Shown one piece after another: positions 8,609 to 17,615 of a stretch of 64,000 nucleotides of DNA. Below the pieces are notes generated by a model, which was not told the origin of the DNA, made no database searches, and saw nothing but the letters and a program-made list of their open reading frames with translations. The translations under genes and the position numbers were made by a program. How positions within the stretch are numbered: the stretch's first letter is position 1; each line of letters opens with the position of its first letter. The stretch is from a bacterium (GTDB lineage: Bacteria > Planctomycetota > Planctomycetia > Isosphaerales > Isosphaeraceae): assembly GCA_016125085.1 (NCBI GenBank), contig WGMM01000008.1, positions 124,001 through 188,000 of the forward strand, read 5' to 3'.

Positions 8609-10768
8609 ATGGCAGCGAACTCTTGGCCCGAATCGACCAGGTTGCTCAATAAGGATTACCCCCGTCTCGACGGCCTGGCGAAAGCCTCCGGGCGAGCCAA
8701 ATATCCGAGCGACGAACGCCCTGAAGGCACACTCTTCGGCGTAATTCTCTACAGTCCCCACGCTCACGCGCGGATCAAGTCGATCGACACCGCCGCCGCC
8801 GAGAAAATGCCGGGCGTGAAAGCGGTCGAAGTGATCGCCGGCCCGGGCAAGCTCGTGCGATACCACGGCGACGACATCGCCGTCGTGGCTGCCGAGACCG
8901 AAGAACAGGCCCGCGATGCGGTTCGGGCGATTCAGGTGGAATACGAAGTTCTGCCGCACGCCGCGACGGAAGCTCAGGCAATGGCCGAAAACGCGGCCAA
9001 GGTGATTCCCTCGGGCAACGTTCGCAAGGGCCGCGCCCAGGTCGACGGCAAGCCCGAAGAAGGCCTGGCGAAGGCCGACGCCGTCATCGAAGCCACTTAC
9101 TCCGTACCGGTCGTCACCCACGTCTGCCTGGAACCGCATGGACTTACGGCCCGCTGGGATGACAAGGACCACATCACCGCATGGGCCAGCACCCAGGCTG
9201 TGACGGCCACCGCGAGCGAACTGGCCGAGTCGAACGAACTCCCGATTTCGAACGTGACGGTCCTGACGGAAGTCATGGGCGGCGGTTTCGGCTCCAAGTT
9301 CGGCGCGGATCTCTGGGGCACAACAGCCGCACGAATTTCCAAGAAAGTCGGCGGCCGCCCCGTAAAGATCTTCCTGGACCGGATCCAGGAGCACCTGGCA
9401 GGTGGCAACCGGCCCTCGGCCATGGCGAAGGTGAAAATCGGCGCCACGAAAGACGGAAAAATCACCGGTATGATCGCCGAAACTTTCGGCACAGGTGGCG
9501 TTGCACGCGGCTCGGGCTTTCCGCTGCCCTACGTCTACAAGTTCACGAATTTTTCGCGTGAACATGCCGACGTTTTCGTGAACGGCGGCAACTCCCGCGC
9601 GATGCGTGCCCCTGGGCACCCGCAGGGCTGTCTGATCATGGAATCGGCCCTGGATGACCTGGCCGCGAAGCTGGGCGTCGATCCGCTGGTCGTCCGCAAG
9701 GCCAATCTTGGCAAAGACTTGCTGGGTGATCAAACCGACCGGACCCAGATGTATCTGGAGCAGATCGACATCGGTGCCGAGCTGATCGGCTGGAGCAAGA
9801 ACTTCCAGCCTCGCGGTTCGCAGAAGGGGATCGTCCGGCGCGGCCTGGGCGTGGCCCTGCACCAGTGGGGTGGCGGCGGCGCTCCGGACAAGCAGGTCTC
9901 CTGCACGGTCTTCCCGGACGGGACGATCGAACTGAAATCGGCCACGCAGGACATCGGAACCGGCATCCGAACGGTGATGGCCATGATCGCGGCGGAAGTC
10001 TTCGGCCTGCAGCCGACGGACATCAAGTCGAACATTGGCAACAGCACATTCCCGCCCGGGCAATCGTCAGGCGGATCCACGACGACCCCGTCGATGAGCC
10101 CGCCGTGCTATAACGCGTGCCTGGAAGCGCGCGACGAGTTCTTCAAGAAAATCGCTCCGGCTCTGCCCGGTGCACCCAAGCCCGAAGACCTGTCGCTTGC
10201 CGATGGCAAGCTTATGGTTAAAGGCGAAGCCGCGATGAGCTTCAAGGACGCCGCTCGCAAGATCGGCATGAACCCGATCTCGGTGACCGGCAAGTTCTCG
10301 CAGGGGCTCTCTTCGAACGGCGTCGCCGGCGTTCAGTTCGCCGACGTGACCGTCGACATCGAAACCGGTGTCGTGAAGCTCAACAAGATCGTGGCCGTTC
10401 AGGACTCGGGCCTGATCCTGGACAAGCTCACTTGGAACAGCCAGGTCTATGGCGGCGTGATCGGCGGCCTGAATTATGGGCTGTTCGAAGAGCGAGTCAT
10501 GGATCCGGTCTCTGGCCGGATGTTGAACCCGGACATGGAGCTTTATCAGCTCGCCGGTGCGTCGGACATTCCGGAGATCGTGATTCACGCCTACGAACCG
10601 GCCGCTATCAAGAAACGTGGCGTGATCGGCATCGGCGAACCGCCGACGATCGGCACCGCGGCCGCGATCGGCAACGCCGTTTCGAACGCGATCGGCGTGC
10701 GGGTCACCAACTGGCCGATGACCCCCATCAACGTTCTTAACGCGCTGGCTCAAGCAGGAAAGGTCTGA
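8609..10768 (+). CDS. Molybdenum hydroxylase Mo-cofactor subunit (xanthine dehydrogenase/aldehyde oxidase family)
   Basis: 719 residues. N-terminal aldehyde oxidase a/b hammerhead (KASGRAKYPSDE onward, about 25-130) followed by the molybdopterin-binding domains. Visible cofactor signatures are GGGFGSKFG (about residues 223-231), the arginine-rich NSRAMRAPGHPQG segment and the C-terminal IGIGEPPTIG with the catalytic glutamate expected to activate the Mo-bound water. This subunit hydroxylates an aldehyde or N-heterocycle. It has no signal peptide of its own, so it would be exported by piggy-back on the Tat-signal small subunit. Gene order Fe-S, Mo, FAD differs from PaoA-PaoB-PaoC. No XdhC/PaoD-type maturation factor is adjacent. 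Confidence 0.92.
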   Translation: MAANSWPESTRLLNKDYPRLDGLAKASGRAKYPSDERPEGTLFGVILYSPHAHARIKSIDTAAAEKMPGVKAVEVIAGPGKLVRYHGDDIAVVAAETEEQARDAVRAIQVEYEVLPHAATEAQAMAENAAKVIPSGNVRKGRAQVDGKPEEGLAKADAVIEATYSVPVVTHVCLEPHGLTARWDDKDHITAWASTQAVTATASELAESNELPISNVTVLTEVMGGGFGSKFGADLWGTTAARISKKVGGRPVKIFLDRIQEHLAGGNRPSAMAKVKIGATKDGKITGMIAETFGTGGVARGSGFPLPYVYKFTNFSREHADVFVNGGNSRAMRAPGHPQGCLIMESALDDLAAKLGVDPLVVRKANLGKDLLGDQTDRTQMYLEQIDIGAELIGWSKNFQPRGSQKGIVRRGLGVALHQWGGGGAPDKQVSCTVFPDGTIELKSATQDIGTGIRTVMAMIAAEVFGLQPTDIKSNIGNSTFPPGQSSGGSTTTPSMSPPCYNACLEARDEFFKKIAPALPGAPKPEDLSLADGKLMVKGEAAMSFKDAARKIGMNPISVTGKFSQGLSSNGVAGVQFADVTVDIETGVVKLNKIVAVQDSGLILDKLTWNSQVYGGVIGGLNYGLFEERVMDPVSGRMLNPDMELYQLAGASDIPEIVIHAYEPAAIKKRGVIGIGEPPTIGTAAAIGNAVSNAIGVRVTNWPMTPINVLNALAQAGKV

Positions 10769-10773
10769 ACCCG

Positions 10774-11760
10774 ATGAAAGCCTTCGAATACGTCGGAGCG
10801 ACATCCGTCGATCAGGCCGTCAAGGCCCTCACTCCCGGTTCCGCGCCGCTTGCCGGCGGCACGGACCTGATCAACCGGATGAAGGATTATGTCACGAGCC
10901 CCGAGCGGGTCGTGTACCTCAATGATGTCAAGGAACTCGCCGGAATATCGGGCGATGCCGCTTCAGGCGTCACCATTCTGGCTGGCACCCGCTTGGCCGA
11001 GATCCTGGCCAGCGAAGTCGTGAAGTCGGCATATCCGGCCCTGTGGCAGACAACCAGCGAAGTGGCCACTCCCCAAATCCGCAACATGGCCAGCCTGGGC
11101 GGAAACCTGTTCCAGCATCCGCGCTGCTGGTATTACCGGTCGGGTTTCGGGCTCGTTCCGAAAACCACAGACGGCAAGCACATGCTGCGTGAAGGCGACA
11201 ACAGGTACGCTGCCATCTTCATGACGGATGGCGATGCCCTTTATGTCCATCCTTCGAGCCTGGCCGTGCCGTTGATCGCACTCGGAGCGAAGGCGACACT
11301 CGTCGGACCTGAAGGGGAGCGAACCGTCGAAGTCGAGGAACTCTACAAGGTTCCGACTTCGAATTCGGAAAGCCCTTTCGCCACCAAACCGGGCGAGATC
11401 CTCAAATCGGTCACGATACCGGCTTCGAAGGGCAAGAATGCTTCTTATGAAGCTCGTCACAAGCAGGCCCATGACTGGCCGCTCGTCATGGCCTCAGTGA
11501 ATTTGACCTTCTCCGGCGAAACGGTTTCCGACGCCAGAGTCGTCGTTTACGGGGTCGCGCCGGTTCCATGGCGTTCGAAGGCCGCGGAAGAGGCGATCAA
11601 GGATAAGGTGATTACCGTCGAATCCGCCAGATCCGCTGGAGAAGCCGCCGCCGCTGGAGCCAAACCGCTGTCGATGAACGGCTTCAAGGTCTCCATGCTG
11701 AAGACGGTCATCACGCGGGCCCTTTGCACGAGCGCCGGTAACAAATACTGGGAGGCCTGA
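10774..11760 (+). CDS. Molybdenum hydroxylase FAD-binding subunit
   Basis: 328 residues beginning 5 bases after the Mo subunit stop. Typical FAD-binding motifs are seen: PLAGGTDLINRMK (about residues 26-38) and NMASLGGNLFQHPRC (about 105-120), followed by the CO dehydrogenase flavoprotein C-terminal domain. In PaoB and 4-hydroxybenzoyl-CoA reductase subunits the loop after NL.Q..RC carries three more cysteines for a 4Fe-4S cluster; here the loop is present (GLVPKTTDGKH ... EGDNRYAAIF) but only the first cysteine remains, so a 4Fe-4S cluster is unlikely. The subunit should accept electrons from the 2Fe-2S centres and pass them on to an external acceptor. Confidence 0.9.
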   Translation: MKAFEYVGATSVDQAVKALTPGSAPLAGGTDLINRMKDYVTSPERVVYLNDVKELAGISGDAASGVTILAGTRLAEILASEVVKSAYPALWQTTSEVATPQIRNMASLGGNLFQHPRCWYYRSGFGLVPKTTDGKHMLREGDNRYAAIFMTDGDALYVHPSSLAVPLIALGAKATLVGPEGERTVEVEELYKVPTSNSESPFATKPGEILKSVTIPASKGKNASYEARHKQAHDWPLVMASVNLTFSGETVSDARVVVYGVAPVPWRSKAAEEAIKDKVITVESARSAGEAAAAGAKPLSMNGFKVSMLKTVITRALCTSAGNKYWEA

Positions 11761-11765
11761 CGAAC

Positions 11766-12026
11766 ATGAGCGAACCTTCGCAAGAACCGGTTGCACCGGA
11801 ATCCGGGGAAGCTGGCGCCGAAGCCACGGCCGGGCCAGTCTGCCGTCACTTGAGGTCAAAGGGCATGTACGTCTATACCGACGGCATGGACTACGGCTTC
11901 GAACACAACTATGACAGCACGCTCTACTGGTGCCTCAAGACCATGAAGGCTTTCGGGCCCGACGACGACATGGTCGAGAAGGAGTCGTGCTGCCGCCCTG
12001 ACCGCCCTTGCTATCAGCCTCTCTGA
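11766..12026 (+). CDS. Small cysteine-rich protein of the molybdenum hydroxylase operon
   Basis: 86 residues, start 5 bases after the FAD subunit stop and therefore surely co-transcribed. The first 24 residues are Glu/Ala/Pro-rich and look disordered. The rest (CRHLRSKGMYVYTDG ... YWCLKTM ... ESCCRPDRPCYQ) has five cysteines plus histidines, suggesting a metal or cluster ligand set or disulphides. I do not recognise a named family. Position suggests an accessory role for the exported hydroxylase, for example electron acceptor or assembly factor; this is inference only. The operon ends here at a strong terminator. Confidence 0.75.
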   Translation: MSEPSQEPVAPESGEAGAEATAGPVCRHLRSKGMYVYTDGMDYGFEHNYDSTLYWCLKTMKAFGPDDDMVEKESCCRPDRPCYQPL

Positions 12027-12078
12027 TCGCACGGGCGGGCCGATTCGGTCGGCTCAATCTCGCTGACGGAATGAATCG

Positions 12079-12115
12079 CGGGCGGGTTCGGAGTTCCGAA
12101 GCCCGCCCGTTTCGA
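12079..12115 (+). terminator. Rho-independent terminator of the molybdenum hydroxylase operon
   Basis: CGGGCGGG (12079-12086) plus TTCGG pairs with CCGAA and CCCGCCCG (12102-12109) around an AGTT loop, one bulged G, followed by TTTCGATTT. It sits 52 bases after the last operon stop. Confidence 0.8.
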
Positions 12116-12165
12116 TTTCGATCTTGCCAGGATACGAACGATAGTCGATCCGATCATTCCTGAAT

Positions 12166-13602
12166 TCAGCGTTGTCCAGCGGCGACCACGAACACCCTCA
12201 GCATGAATTGTTCGACGAAAGGATGCGTGGCCACGACGCGCGAGGGGTCGCTCAAGTCAGCCACGATGCGTGCGGAAGCACGTGCGCGACTGTGCCACGG
12301 CGAAGGTTCGTCGAGACCATCCAGCTCACCGAGACTCAGCCAGAAATAACCCATCTGACTGAGAGCTTCGATCAATCCGCCCATGCGAGGCCCGAGCGAA
12401 CGTTCGAACCACACTCGCATGACTCCCCTGACGCGATCGATTTCTGTATCGTCATTGCGGGAGCGGAATTCCGAAGCTAACTCTTTCGCGAGCGGGTCGG
12501 GCACAAGCCAGTAATTGAGCCCGTCCAAAGTCTCTCTGGCATCTGCCGATAAAGCGCCGGGGCGACGATCCAGCGGATTCGAGTCGACGAGAATTCGTGT
12601 CCACCGCTCCCATTGGGCGGCATCCGACTCCCGCTTTGGTGAGATTTCACGCAACAGCGATTCGAAAATCGAGTCGATCCTGGCGGGCACGCTCTTGCCT
12701 GCGAATCCGATACGAACAAGTTCCCGAATCATCTGCCGTACCAGAACGGGATGGAATGACAGATTCCTTCCTTCAGGCATTCGCGGTTCGAAGGAATTGT
12801 CATCGGCCGGCTCGAACGAGTTCGCGTATTGCATTCCCGTGAAGAGCGATCCGGCGACGACGATTCGCACATGAGGCGATGAAATGACCGTTTCGAGCCC
12901 TGCCCCGAAAGTGCCGGTGTCGGTCAAATCCGTGATCCAGAGCGGTCGAATCTCGGGTATCGCCAGATCCCAGGTGGGGATGAGCAATTCGGGCGAAAGC
13001 TCATGCTCCATAGATTCGGCCAATTCGTCATGCTGTCGATCGGATTCGATCGATTCGATCCATGAGATCAGCGTATCCCGGCCGTGGCCTGGCTTGTGGT
13101 CCCGAAGTTGTTCGATCAGAAGGCCACGTTCGGCGTCGGACCAGTCGACAATTTCGCCAAGCCAGGAGGCTGCATCCTCAGGGTCTTCTTCGATGAGTCG
13201 AATCAGTGTCTCGACTTCGGAGTGCCCTGCTGTGGCTTCCGCCCATTCCTCAGCAAGTTCAAAGCATCGGCCTTTTTCAGGGAGCCGATTCGCCTGGTTC
13301 AGCAGCGCGACAGCTTCCATAAGATCAGGAATCTGCAGATCCTGACGAGTTTCTATTGCCCTGATCAGAGACGTCCACAACTCCTGAGACTCGTTTGCGA
13401 GAAGTCCGACAAGGTTCAGGGCCGCCGGCCAGTCCTCGGGAATTCCGGAAGCAAGTACGGTATCGACGCCAGAGGCGAGTCTGTCCGCGGAAACTCTCGA
13501 CAAGAGCCGATCGATGTGCTCTTCGACATGGGCATCCTCGAGCCGGCAGGCTTCGAAAAATTCGTTCAATTCCCGCGGAATCGATTCGTATGGCGGTTTC
13601 AC
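12166..13602 (-). CDS. Hypothetical helical-repeat protein
   Basis: 478 residues starting with GTG (cac at 13600-13602). No family recognised. The N-terminal 200 residues are acidic and helical with short leucine-rich segments resembling HEAT or TPR-like repeats. The middle has a beta-like stretch (VRIVVAGSLF) and the C-terminus is again helical. There is no signal peptide, membrane span, or catalytic motif. It is transcribed towards the molybdenum hydroxylase terminator and away from the GbsR-like regulator, with 209 bases between the two divergent starts. No strong Shine-Dalgarno is seen before the GTG, so the start is uncertain. Confidence 0.65.
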   Translation of the reverse strand: MKPPYESIPRELNEFFEACRLEDAHVEEHIDRLLSRVSADRLASGVDTVLASGIPEDWPAALNLVGLLANESQELWTSLIRAIETRQDLQIPDLMEAVALLNQANRLPEKGRCFELAEEWAEATAGHSEVETLIRLIEEDPEDAASWLGEIVDWSDAERGLLIEQLRDHKPGHGRDTLISWIESIESDRQHDELAESMEHELSPELLIPTWDLAIPEIRPLWITDLTDTGTFGAGLETVISSPHVRIVVAGSLFTGMQYANSFEPADDNSFEPRMPEGRNLSFHPVLVRQMIRELVRIGFAGKSVPARIDSIFESLLREISPKRESDAAQWERWTRILVDSNPLDRRPGALSADARETLDGLNYWLVPDPLAKELASEFRSRNDDTEIDRVRGVMRVWFERSLGPRMGGLIEALSQMGYFWLSLGELDGLDEPSPWHSRARASARIVADLSDPSRVVATHPFVEQFMLRVFVVAAGQR

Positions 13603-13811
13603 GTCTGGTCCGGAGCAAGAGTCTGAATCGATCGACGAAGCGATTCAGGCGATGATATCCGACTTCCGTGGATCCTCAAAGCCTGTGGACACTGGAATCG
13701 CACAGCCGAATTACCTCAGTCCGTCCCGGTGGCACTTGAGTTCCGGGCCCAAACGATTACACTACTGGAACGTCCTGACAGTCTCTTCGGTCATTTCGGA
13801 ATTTTTCGACG

Positions 13812-14375
13812 ATGGAACTCACGCCAGCCTCGCAGAAGTTCATCCTGCACTGGGGCGAAATGGGCCATGCATGGGGCATCAACAGGACGATGGCCCAGGT
13901 GCATGCACTGCTTTTCGTGTCGCCCGAGCCGCTGGACGCCGAACAGATCAGCACTCTCCTTGACGTGAGCCGATCGAACGTGTCCACGAGCATCAAGGAG
14001 CTGATCACCTGGGGCGTCGTCAAGAAGGTGCACATCATCGGCGACCGTCGCGACCGGTTCGAGGCCTTGAAGGACGTCATGGAGACGTTCCGTGTGATCA
14101 TGGCCGAACGCAAGCGGCGCGAGATGGACCCGACGATCACTCTGCTCGAACAATGCGTGGCCGAGGCGAAATCGGGTGGTGACAGCGATGCTTACACCGG
14201 CGAGCAACTCGAAAAAATGCTGGAATTTGTGCAGATGATCACACTCTGGTACAGCCAGGTGGACAGGCTCAGCTCCAGCTCCATGAAGCGTCTGCTGCGG
14301 GCCGGCGCCAAGATCGCCCGCTTGTTCGGGAGCGAAGAAAAGAAGCCGGCCGAGGCGAATACGACCGCTTCGTGA
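13812..14375 (+). CDS. GbsR/MarR-family transcriptional regulator
   Basis: 187 residues. The winged helix-turn-helix occupies roughly residues 18-80: RTMAQVHALLFVSPEPLDAEQIS, then the recognition part LDVSRSNVSTSIKEL and the wing GDRRDRF. The C-terminal half is a long helical dimerisation region. This matches the GbsR branch of the MarR superfamily (HTH with NRTMAQVHALL start), regulators often linked to osmolyte or transporter genes. No binding site or obvious target operon is visible beside it; the convergent neighbour is the sulfurtransferase. Confidence 0.85.
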   Translation: MELTPASQKFILHWGEMGHAWGINRTMAQVHALLFVSPEPLDAEQISTLLDVSRSNVSTSIKELITWGVVKKVHIIGDRRDRFEALKDVMETFRVIMAERKRREMDPTITLLEQCVAEAKSGGDSDAYTGEQLEKMLEFVQMITLWYSQVDRLSSSSMKRLLRAGAKIARLFGSEEKKPAEANTTAS

Positions 14376-14432
14376 CGGTCCGTTTCGTCGACAGGCTTCG
14401 TGCTGAATTTCTCGATGATCCAACTTGACGTG

Positions 14433-15305
14433 TCAGGATTTCTCGACAGGCAGTTCCGGCCGTTCCGCCCATTCGTTCCATGATCCATCGTAATTCGACA
14501 GTTTTCTGAACCCGGCACGGTGCAGCGAGAAAAGGACCACCGTGGCCGCCACGCCACCGTTGCAATAGGCAACGACGGGTACATTGGCGTCGAGTTGCTT
14601 GTCCTGGATCACCGCCTGAATTTCTTCGAGAGGCTTGAATCCTCCACCCTGCGCCAGAAACAGTTCTCTCGGAACGGATTCGGCACCAGGCACATGCCCG
14701 CCTCGCGAGCCACGCCGCTTGGCTCCGGTGTACTGCCCCGAATCGCGTGCGTCGAGGATTCTGGCCTGATCTTTGCCGATCATCTCGGCCAGTTCTTCAG
14801 CCGTCGTACGCCAGGCCGGATTCACCCTCGGCGTGAACACCGCTCGTTTCGGGCTCGGCTGACCGGTTTCCACAGGAAGTTCTTCATCGCCCCATCGCTG
14901 GTAGCCGCCATCCAGAACGCTGACTTTCTCGTGGCCGTAATAATTGAGCGTCCACCAGAGCCTAGTCGCGAACTGGCCACCGAAATGATCCACGGCGATC
15001 ACGTGGGTGTCATCGCCGATCCCCCGCGAAGCCATGGCCTCGGCGAAGACGTCCGGCGGGGCGATCTGGACAGGAACGGAGTCATCGTGATCGATGATGT
15101 CATTGGTCCAATCGACGTAAACGGCTCCCGGAATGTGGCCTCTGGCAAATTCCTCAGGTGCGCCCTTGTAGTCAGCCTCCTCGACTCCGGGGGCGATTTG
15201 CCGGGTGACGACACTGCCCCGCATGTCGACGACGCGCACGTTCGGGTCGTTCAGCCGTTCAGCCAGCCATCGGCAAGTGACGAGATGGGGAACTTGTTCG
15301 CTCAT
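14433..15305 (-). CDS. Thiosulfate/3-mercaptopyruvate-type sulfurtransferase (tandem rhodanese)
   Basis: 290 residues from ATG at 15305 (MSEQVPHLV); the longer reading from 15347 adds an Arg-rich stretch unlike the family. Two rhodanese domains: a non-catalytic N-terminal one (RVVDMR ... GAVYVDW) and a catalytic C-terminal one with the active-site loop YCNGGVAA (CxxGxxA). The cysteine would carry the persulfide and transfer sulfur from thiosulfate or mercaptopyruvate to a thiol acceptor. Signature pieces GHIPGAVY and GHVPGAES precede each loop. Cytoplasmic, no signal peptide. Substrate preference cannot be fixed from the loop alone. Confidence 0.88.
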   Translation of the reverse strand: MSEQVPHLVTCRWLAERLNDPNVRVVDMRGSVVTRQIAPGVEEADYKGAPEEFARGHIPGAVYVDWTNDIIDHDDSVPVQIAPPDVFAEAMASRGIGDDTHVIAVDHFGGQFATRLWWTLNYYGHEKVSVLDGGYQRWGDEELPVETGQPSPKRAVFTPRVNPAWRTTAEELAEMIGKDQARILDARDSGQYTGAKRRGSRGGHVPGAESVPRELFLAQGGGFKPLEEIQAVIQDKQLDANVPVVAYCNGGVAATVVLFSLHRAGFRKLSNYDGSWNEWAERPELPVEKS

Positions 15306-15443
15306 GATTCGCGCCGCTCTGAATTCGGTTCGTGAAGGCCGCGGCACGACATGGTTCCGCTCGTTGGCCCGGGTAAGTTACTCTCTTATATCCGCAAACG
15401 AACCGCGACGAAAACACCTGCGAAAACCGTGCGAGCCTGAACG

Positions 15444-16436
15444 ATGAAAGCCGTGGTCCTGAACAGCGTCGGTGAACCCTCCGAAGTGCTTTCCTGCGAA
15501 GAAGTTCCTATGCCGGAGCCTGGCCGCGGGCAAGTTCGGGTGAAGATGATCGCCTCGCCGATCAACCCCTCTGACCTGATGCTCACACGCGGCCGGTACA
15601 TGGTTCAGCCCAGCCTGGGGCCGACGGTCGGCTACGAGGGCGTAGGCATCGTCGACAAAGCTGGCCCGGGGCTTCTGGGCAAGTACATGGCCGGCAAACA
15701 GGTGGCTGTGATCAACCCCAACGGCGGCAACTGGGCTGAATATGCGATCGTGCCCGCGAACCGCGTCGTTCCGATCGCCAAAGACCTGCCGACGGAACAG
15801 GTGGCCAGCTTTTTCGTCAATCCGGCGACGGTGCTTTGCATGGTTCGCGAAGTGCTGAAAGTGCCGCGTGGAGCATGGCTCGTGAACAATGCCGCGGGCA
15901 GCGCTCTGGGCCGGATGATCATCAAGCTGGGCAAGGCCGATGGCTTCAAAACGTTGAACATCGTACGACGCGAGGCTCTGGCCGAGGAACTGAAGGCCCT
16001 GGGGGGCGATGCCGTGGTCGTGGAAGGCCGGGAGCCGCTGGCCGAAGCGTTCGCCCGGATCACGCATGATCATGAGCCCAAGTACGCGATCGACCCTGTC
16101 GGCGGCGAGAGCGGTTCGGCTCTGTTCGAAGCACTGGCGACAGACGGCCACATGCTGGTTTATGGCACGCTGTCGGGCCAGCCGCTGGTGGTCGCTCCCC
16201 GGCCGCTGATCGCGGGCAAACGCCTGGAAGGCTTTTACCTGGGCAACTATATGCAGACACGCCCGCTGTGGAAAAACTTGCTGTTGTTCAAGGAAATCGC
16301 CCGGCTGATCCGTGCCGGAGTTCTGGATACGCCCCCGGGCGAGCGGTTCGGACTGGAAGATATCAAAGCCGCCGTGCAGGCCGCCGAGCGATCCGGCAAG
16401 CCGGGCAAGGTACTACTGACGATTGGGTCGGAGTGA
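15444..16436 (+). CDS. MDR-family oxidoreductase (enoyl-thioester reductase / quinone oxidoreductase-like)
   Basis: 330 residues. GroES-like domain (about 1-120) with PINPSDLMLTRGRY, then a Rossmann domain with NNAAGSALGRMIIKLGK and NIVRR, a pattern close to mitochondrial-type 2-enoyl thioester reductases (MECR/Etr1), which lack the structural and catalytic zinc ligands. The usual role is NADPH-dependent reduction of an enoyl or quinone substrate. The zinc-ligand cysteines are absent, so it is probably a zinc-independent member. Divergent to the sulfurtransferase, with 138 bases between starts. Confidence 0.8.
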   Translation: MKAVVLNSVGEPSEVLSCEEVPMPEPGRGQVRVKMIASPINPSDLMLTRGRYMVQPSLGPTVGYEGVGIVDKAGPGLLGKYMAGKQVAVINPNGGNWAEYAIVPANRVVPIAKDLPTEQVASFFVNPATVLCMVREVLKVPRGAWLVNNAAGSALGRMIIKLGKADGFKTLNIVRREALAEELKALGGDAVVVEGREPLAEAFARITHDHEPKYAIDPVGGESGSALFEALATDGHMLVYGTLSGQPLVVAPRPLIAGKRLEGFYLGNYMQTRPLWKNLLLFKEIARLIRAGVLDTPPGERFGLEDIKAAVQAAERSGKPGKVLLTIGSE

Positions 16437-16518
16437 GGAGGCCGGCACCCGAAAGCCATTTGCATGCGATGCCGATTCGGTCGTTGCATCGCACCACAGC
16501 CTGGCGATTCGGGTCGAC

Positions 16519-16905
16519 ATGGCGATGATCAATCAAGACCGCTGGCTGGACTCGCTCTCCAAATACGCTTCGATCGTCGAAGCCGCAGGGCTTTTGATCG
16601 CCCGGGCGTCCATCTCCGTTCAATGGTCACAGGAGAACCGGTTCGCCCGGGCGCAACACGCACAGGCAGTCGCCGAACAGGCGGCCGAGTTCCACTTCAA
16701 GATCATCGATTCCGACTCACTGACCGAATTGTGGTTCGGCTACGGCAGGAAGCCGGACATGAAGCCAGTCGAACCTTTGCAGTACCGGGCCCTGCTCCAG
16801 CAATATCTTGTGTTTCAGGGAAATGCGTTTTTTCAGTTCCAGGCCGGCCTGTTCGACGATCGGATCTACCGCTCGCTGTACAACGACCTGAAAACGGCCG
16901 TGTAG
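16519..16905 (+). CDS. Small hypothetical helical protein
   Basis: 128 residues from ATG at 16519 (MAMINQDRWLDSLSKYASI); an earlier start at 16423 would overlap the MDR gene and add atypical residues. No family recognised with confidence. Helical throughout; the segment SDSLTELWFGYGRKP then PLQYRALLQQYLVFQ resembles C-terminal parts of uncharacterised bacterial proteins that carry an N-terminal membrane anchor, but there is no membrane span here. It follows the MDR gene by 82 bases. Codon use agrees with the neighbours. Confidence 0.55.
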   Translation: MAMINQDRWLDSLSKYASIVEAAGLLIARASISVQWSQENRFARAQHAQAVAEQAAEFHFKIIDSDSLTELWFGYGRKPDMKPVEPLQYRALLQQYLVFQGNAFFQFQAGLFDDRIYRSLYNDLKTAV

Positions 16906-17224
16906 AAGCATGATCTGACGGTTCTGGAAGGGTCCCTCGAATCGCTCTTCTCGCCGGGATTATCTGATCATATGAACACTATTCAAGTCGTGCCCTGATC
17001 GAATTCCCGTCATACGGATACAGTTCGAAGCCACGTTCGACTTTTTTATGCCAATGCTGTGTTCGGTCGCTTTCCACTCACTCTTGTCCAGGCCCAGCGA
17101 TTCGGGTCGCACCGGTTCCCGTATTTTTCCGCCCCTTGTCACATTTCCGCGAGTTCGGCATGATATGCGTTGACGAATGCCCACGGGGAATTGGCCTTCT
17201 GGCCGCACGCAGGGAACTCAAGGC
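16906..17224. other. Intergenic region upstream of gatCAB
   Basis: 319 bases without a gene. It contains a candidate promoter at 17136-17164 and otherwise nothing that I can interpret. Confidence 0.5.
17136..17164 (+). promoter_or_regulatory. Candidate sigma70-type promoter of gatCAB
   Basis: TTGTCA (17136-17141) and CATGAT (17159-17164) separated by 17 bases, about 60 bases before the gatC start. Five of six and four of six consensus matches; weak evidence by eye. Confidence 0.3.
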
Positions 17225-17506
17225 ATGACCAAAGACGAAGTCGCCAAGGTAGCGTTACTGGCCCGGCTCAGACTTAACGACGACGACAAGGGCCGCTACG
17301 CCCAGCAGCTTACGTCGATCCTCGACTTCATCGCCCAGCTCGGCGAACTGGACACCGAAGGCGTCGAGCCGCTTGCCCACGGCGTGGACCGTACGAACGT
17401 ATTCCGTGAAGACAAGGCCAGGCCGGCTCTCGACCGCGAAGACGCCCTGGCGAACGCCCCGCGACGTAGCGCCGAAGGCTTCCTGGTACCAGCCGTTCTG
17501 GACTGA
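17225..17506 (+). CDS. gatC: Asp-tRNA(Asn)/Glu-tRNA(Gln) amidotransferase subunit C
   Basis: 93 residues from ATG at 17225 (MTKDEVAKVALLARL), the family's typical start; a TTG-type extension to 17177 is unlikely. The sequence shows the two GatC landmarks: the N-terminal helix with ALLARLRL and the central LDTEGVEPLAH, plus the C-terminal extended tail ending GFLVPAVLD. GatC wraps around GatA and stabilises the GatCAB complex that converts Glu-tRNA(Gln) and/or Asp-tRNA(Asn) to the amidated forms. gatA follows 109 bases downstream and gatB thereafter, so the whole complex is encoded together. Confidence 0.93.
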   Translation: MTKDEVAKVALLARLRLNDDDKGRYAQQLTSILDFIAQLGELDTEGVEPLAHGVDRTNVFREDKARPALDREDALANAPRRSAEGFLVPAVLD

Positions 17507-17615
17507 CCAGGCCATCGGTCATTGCCCCGTGTTGCGTCATCCATTGTTCCCGCACACCGAAACGCCGACGGACGAAGACGTTCGATCCGATTGAACACTT
17601 GACCATGAGCCCCCC

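Noticed and set aside
7787..10063. 758-residue open frame on the minus strand
   Set aside because: Antisense shadow of the molybdenum hydroxylase genes; His/Arg/Asp-rich composition without motifs, whereas the plus strand encodes clear conserved subunits.
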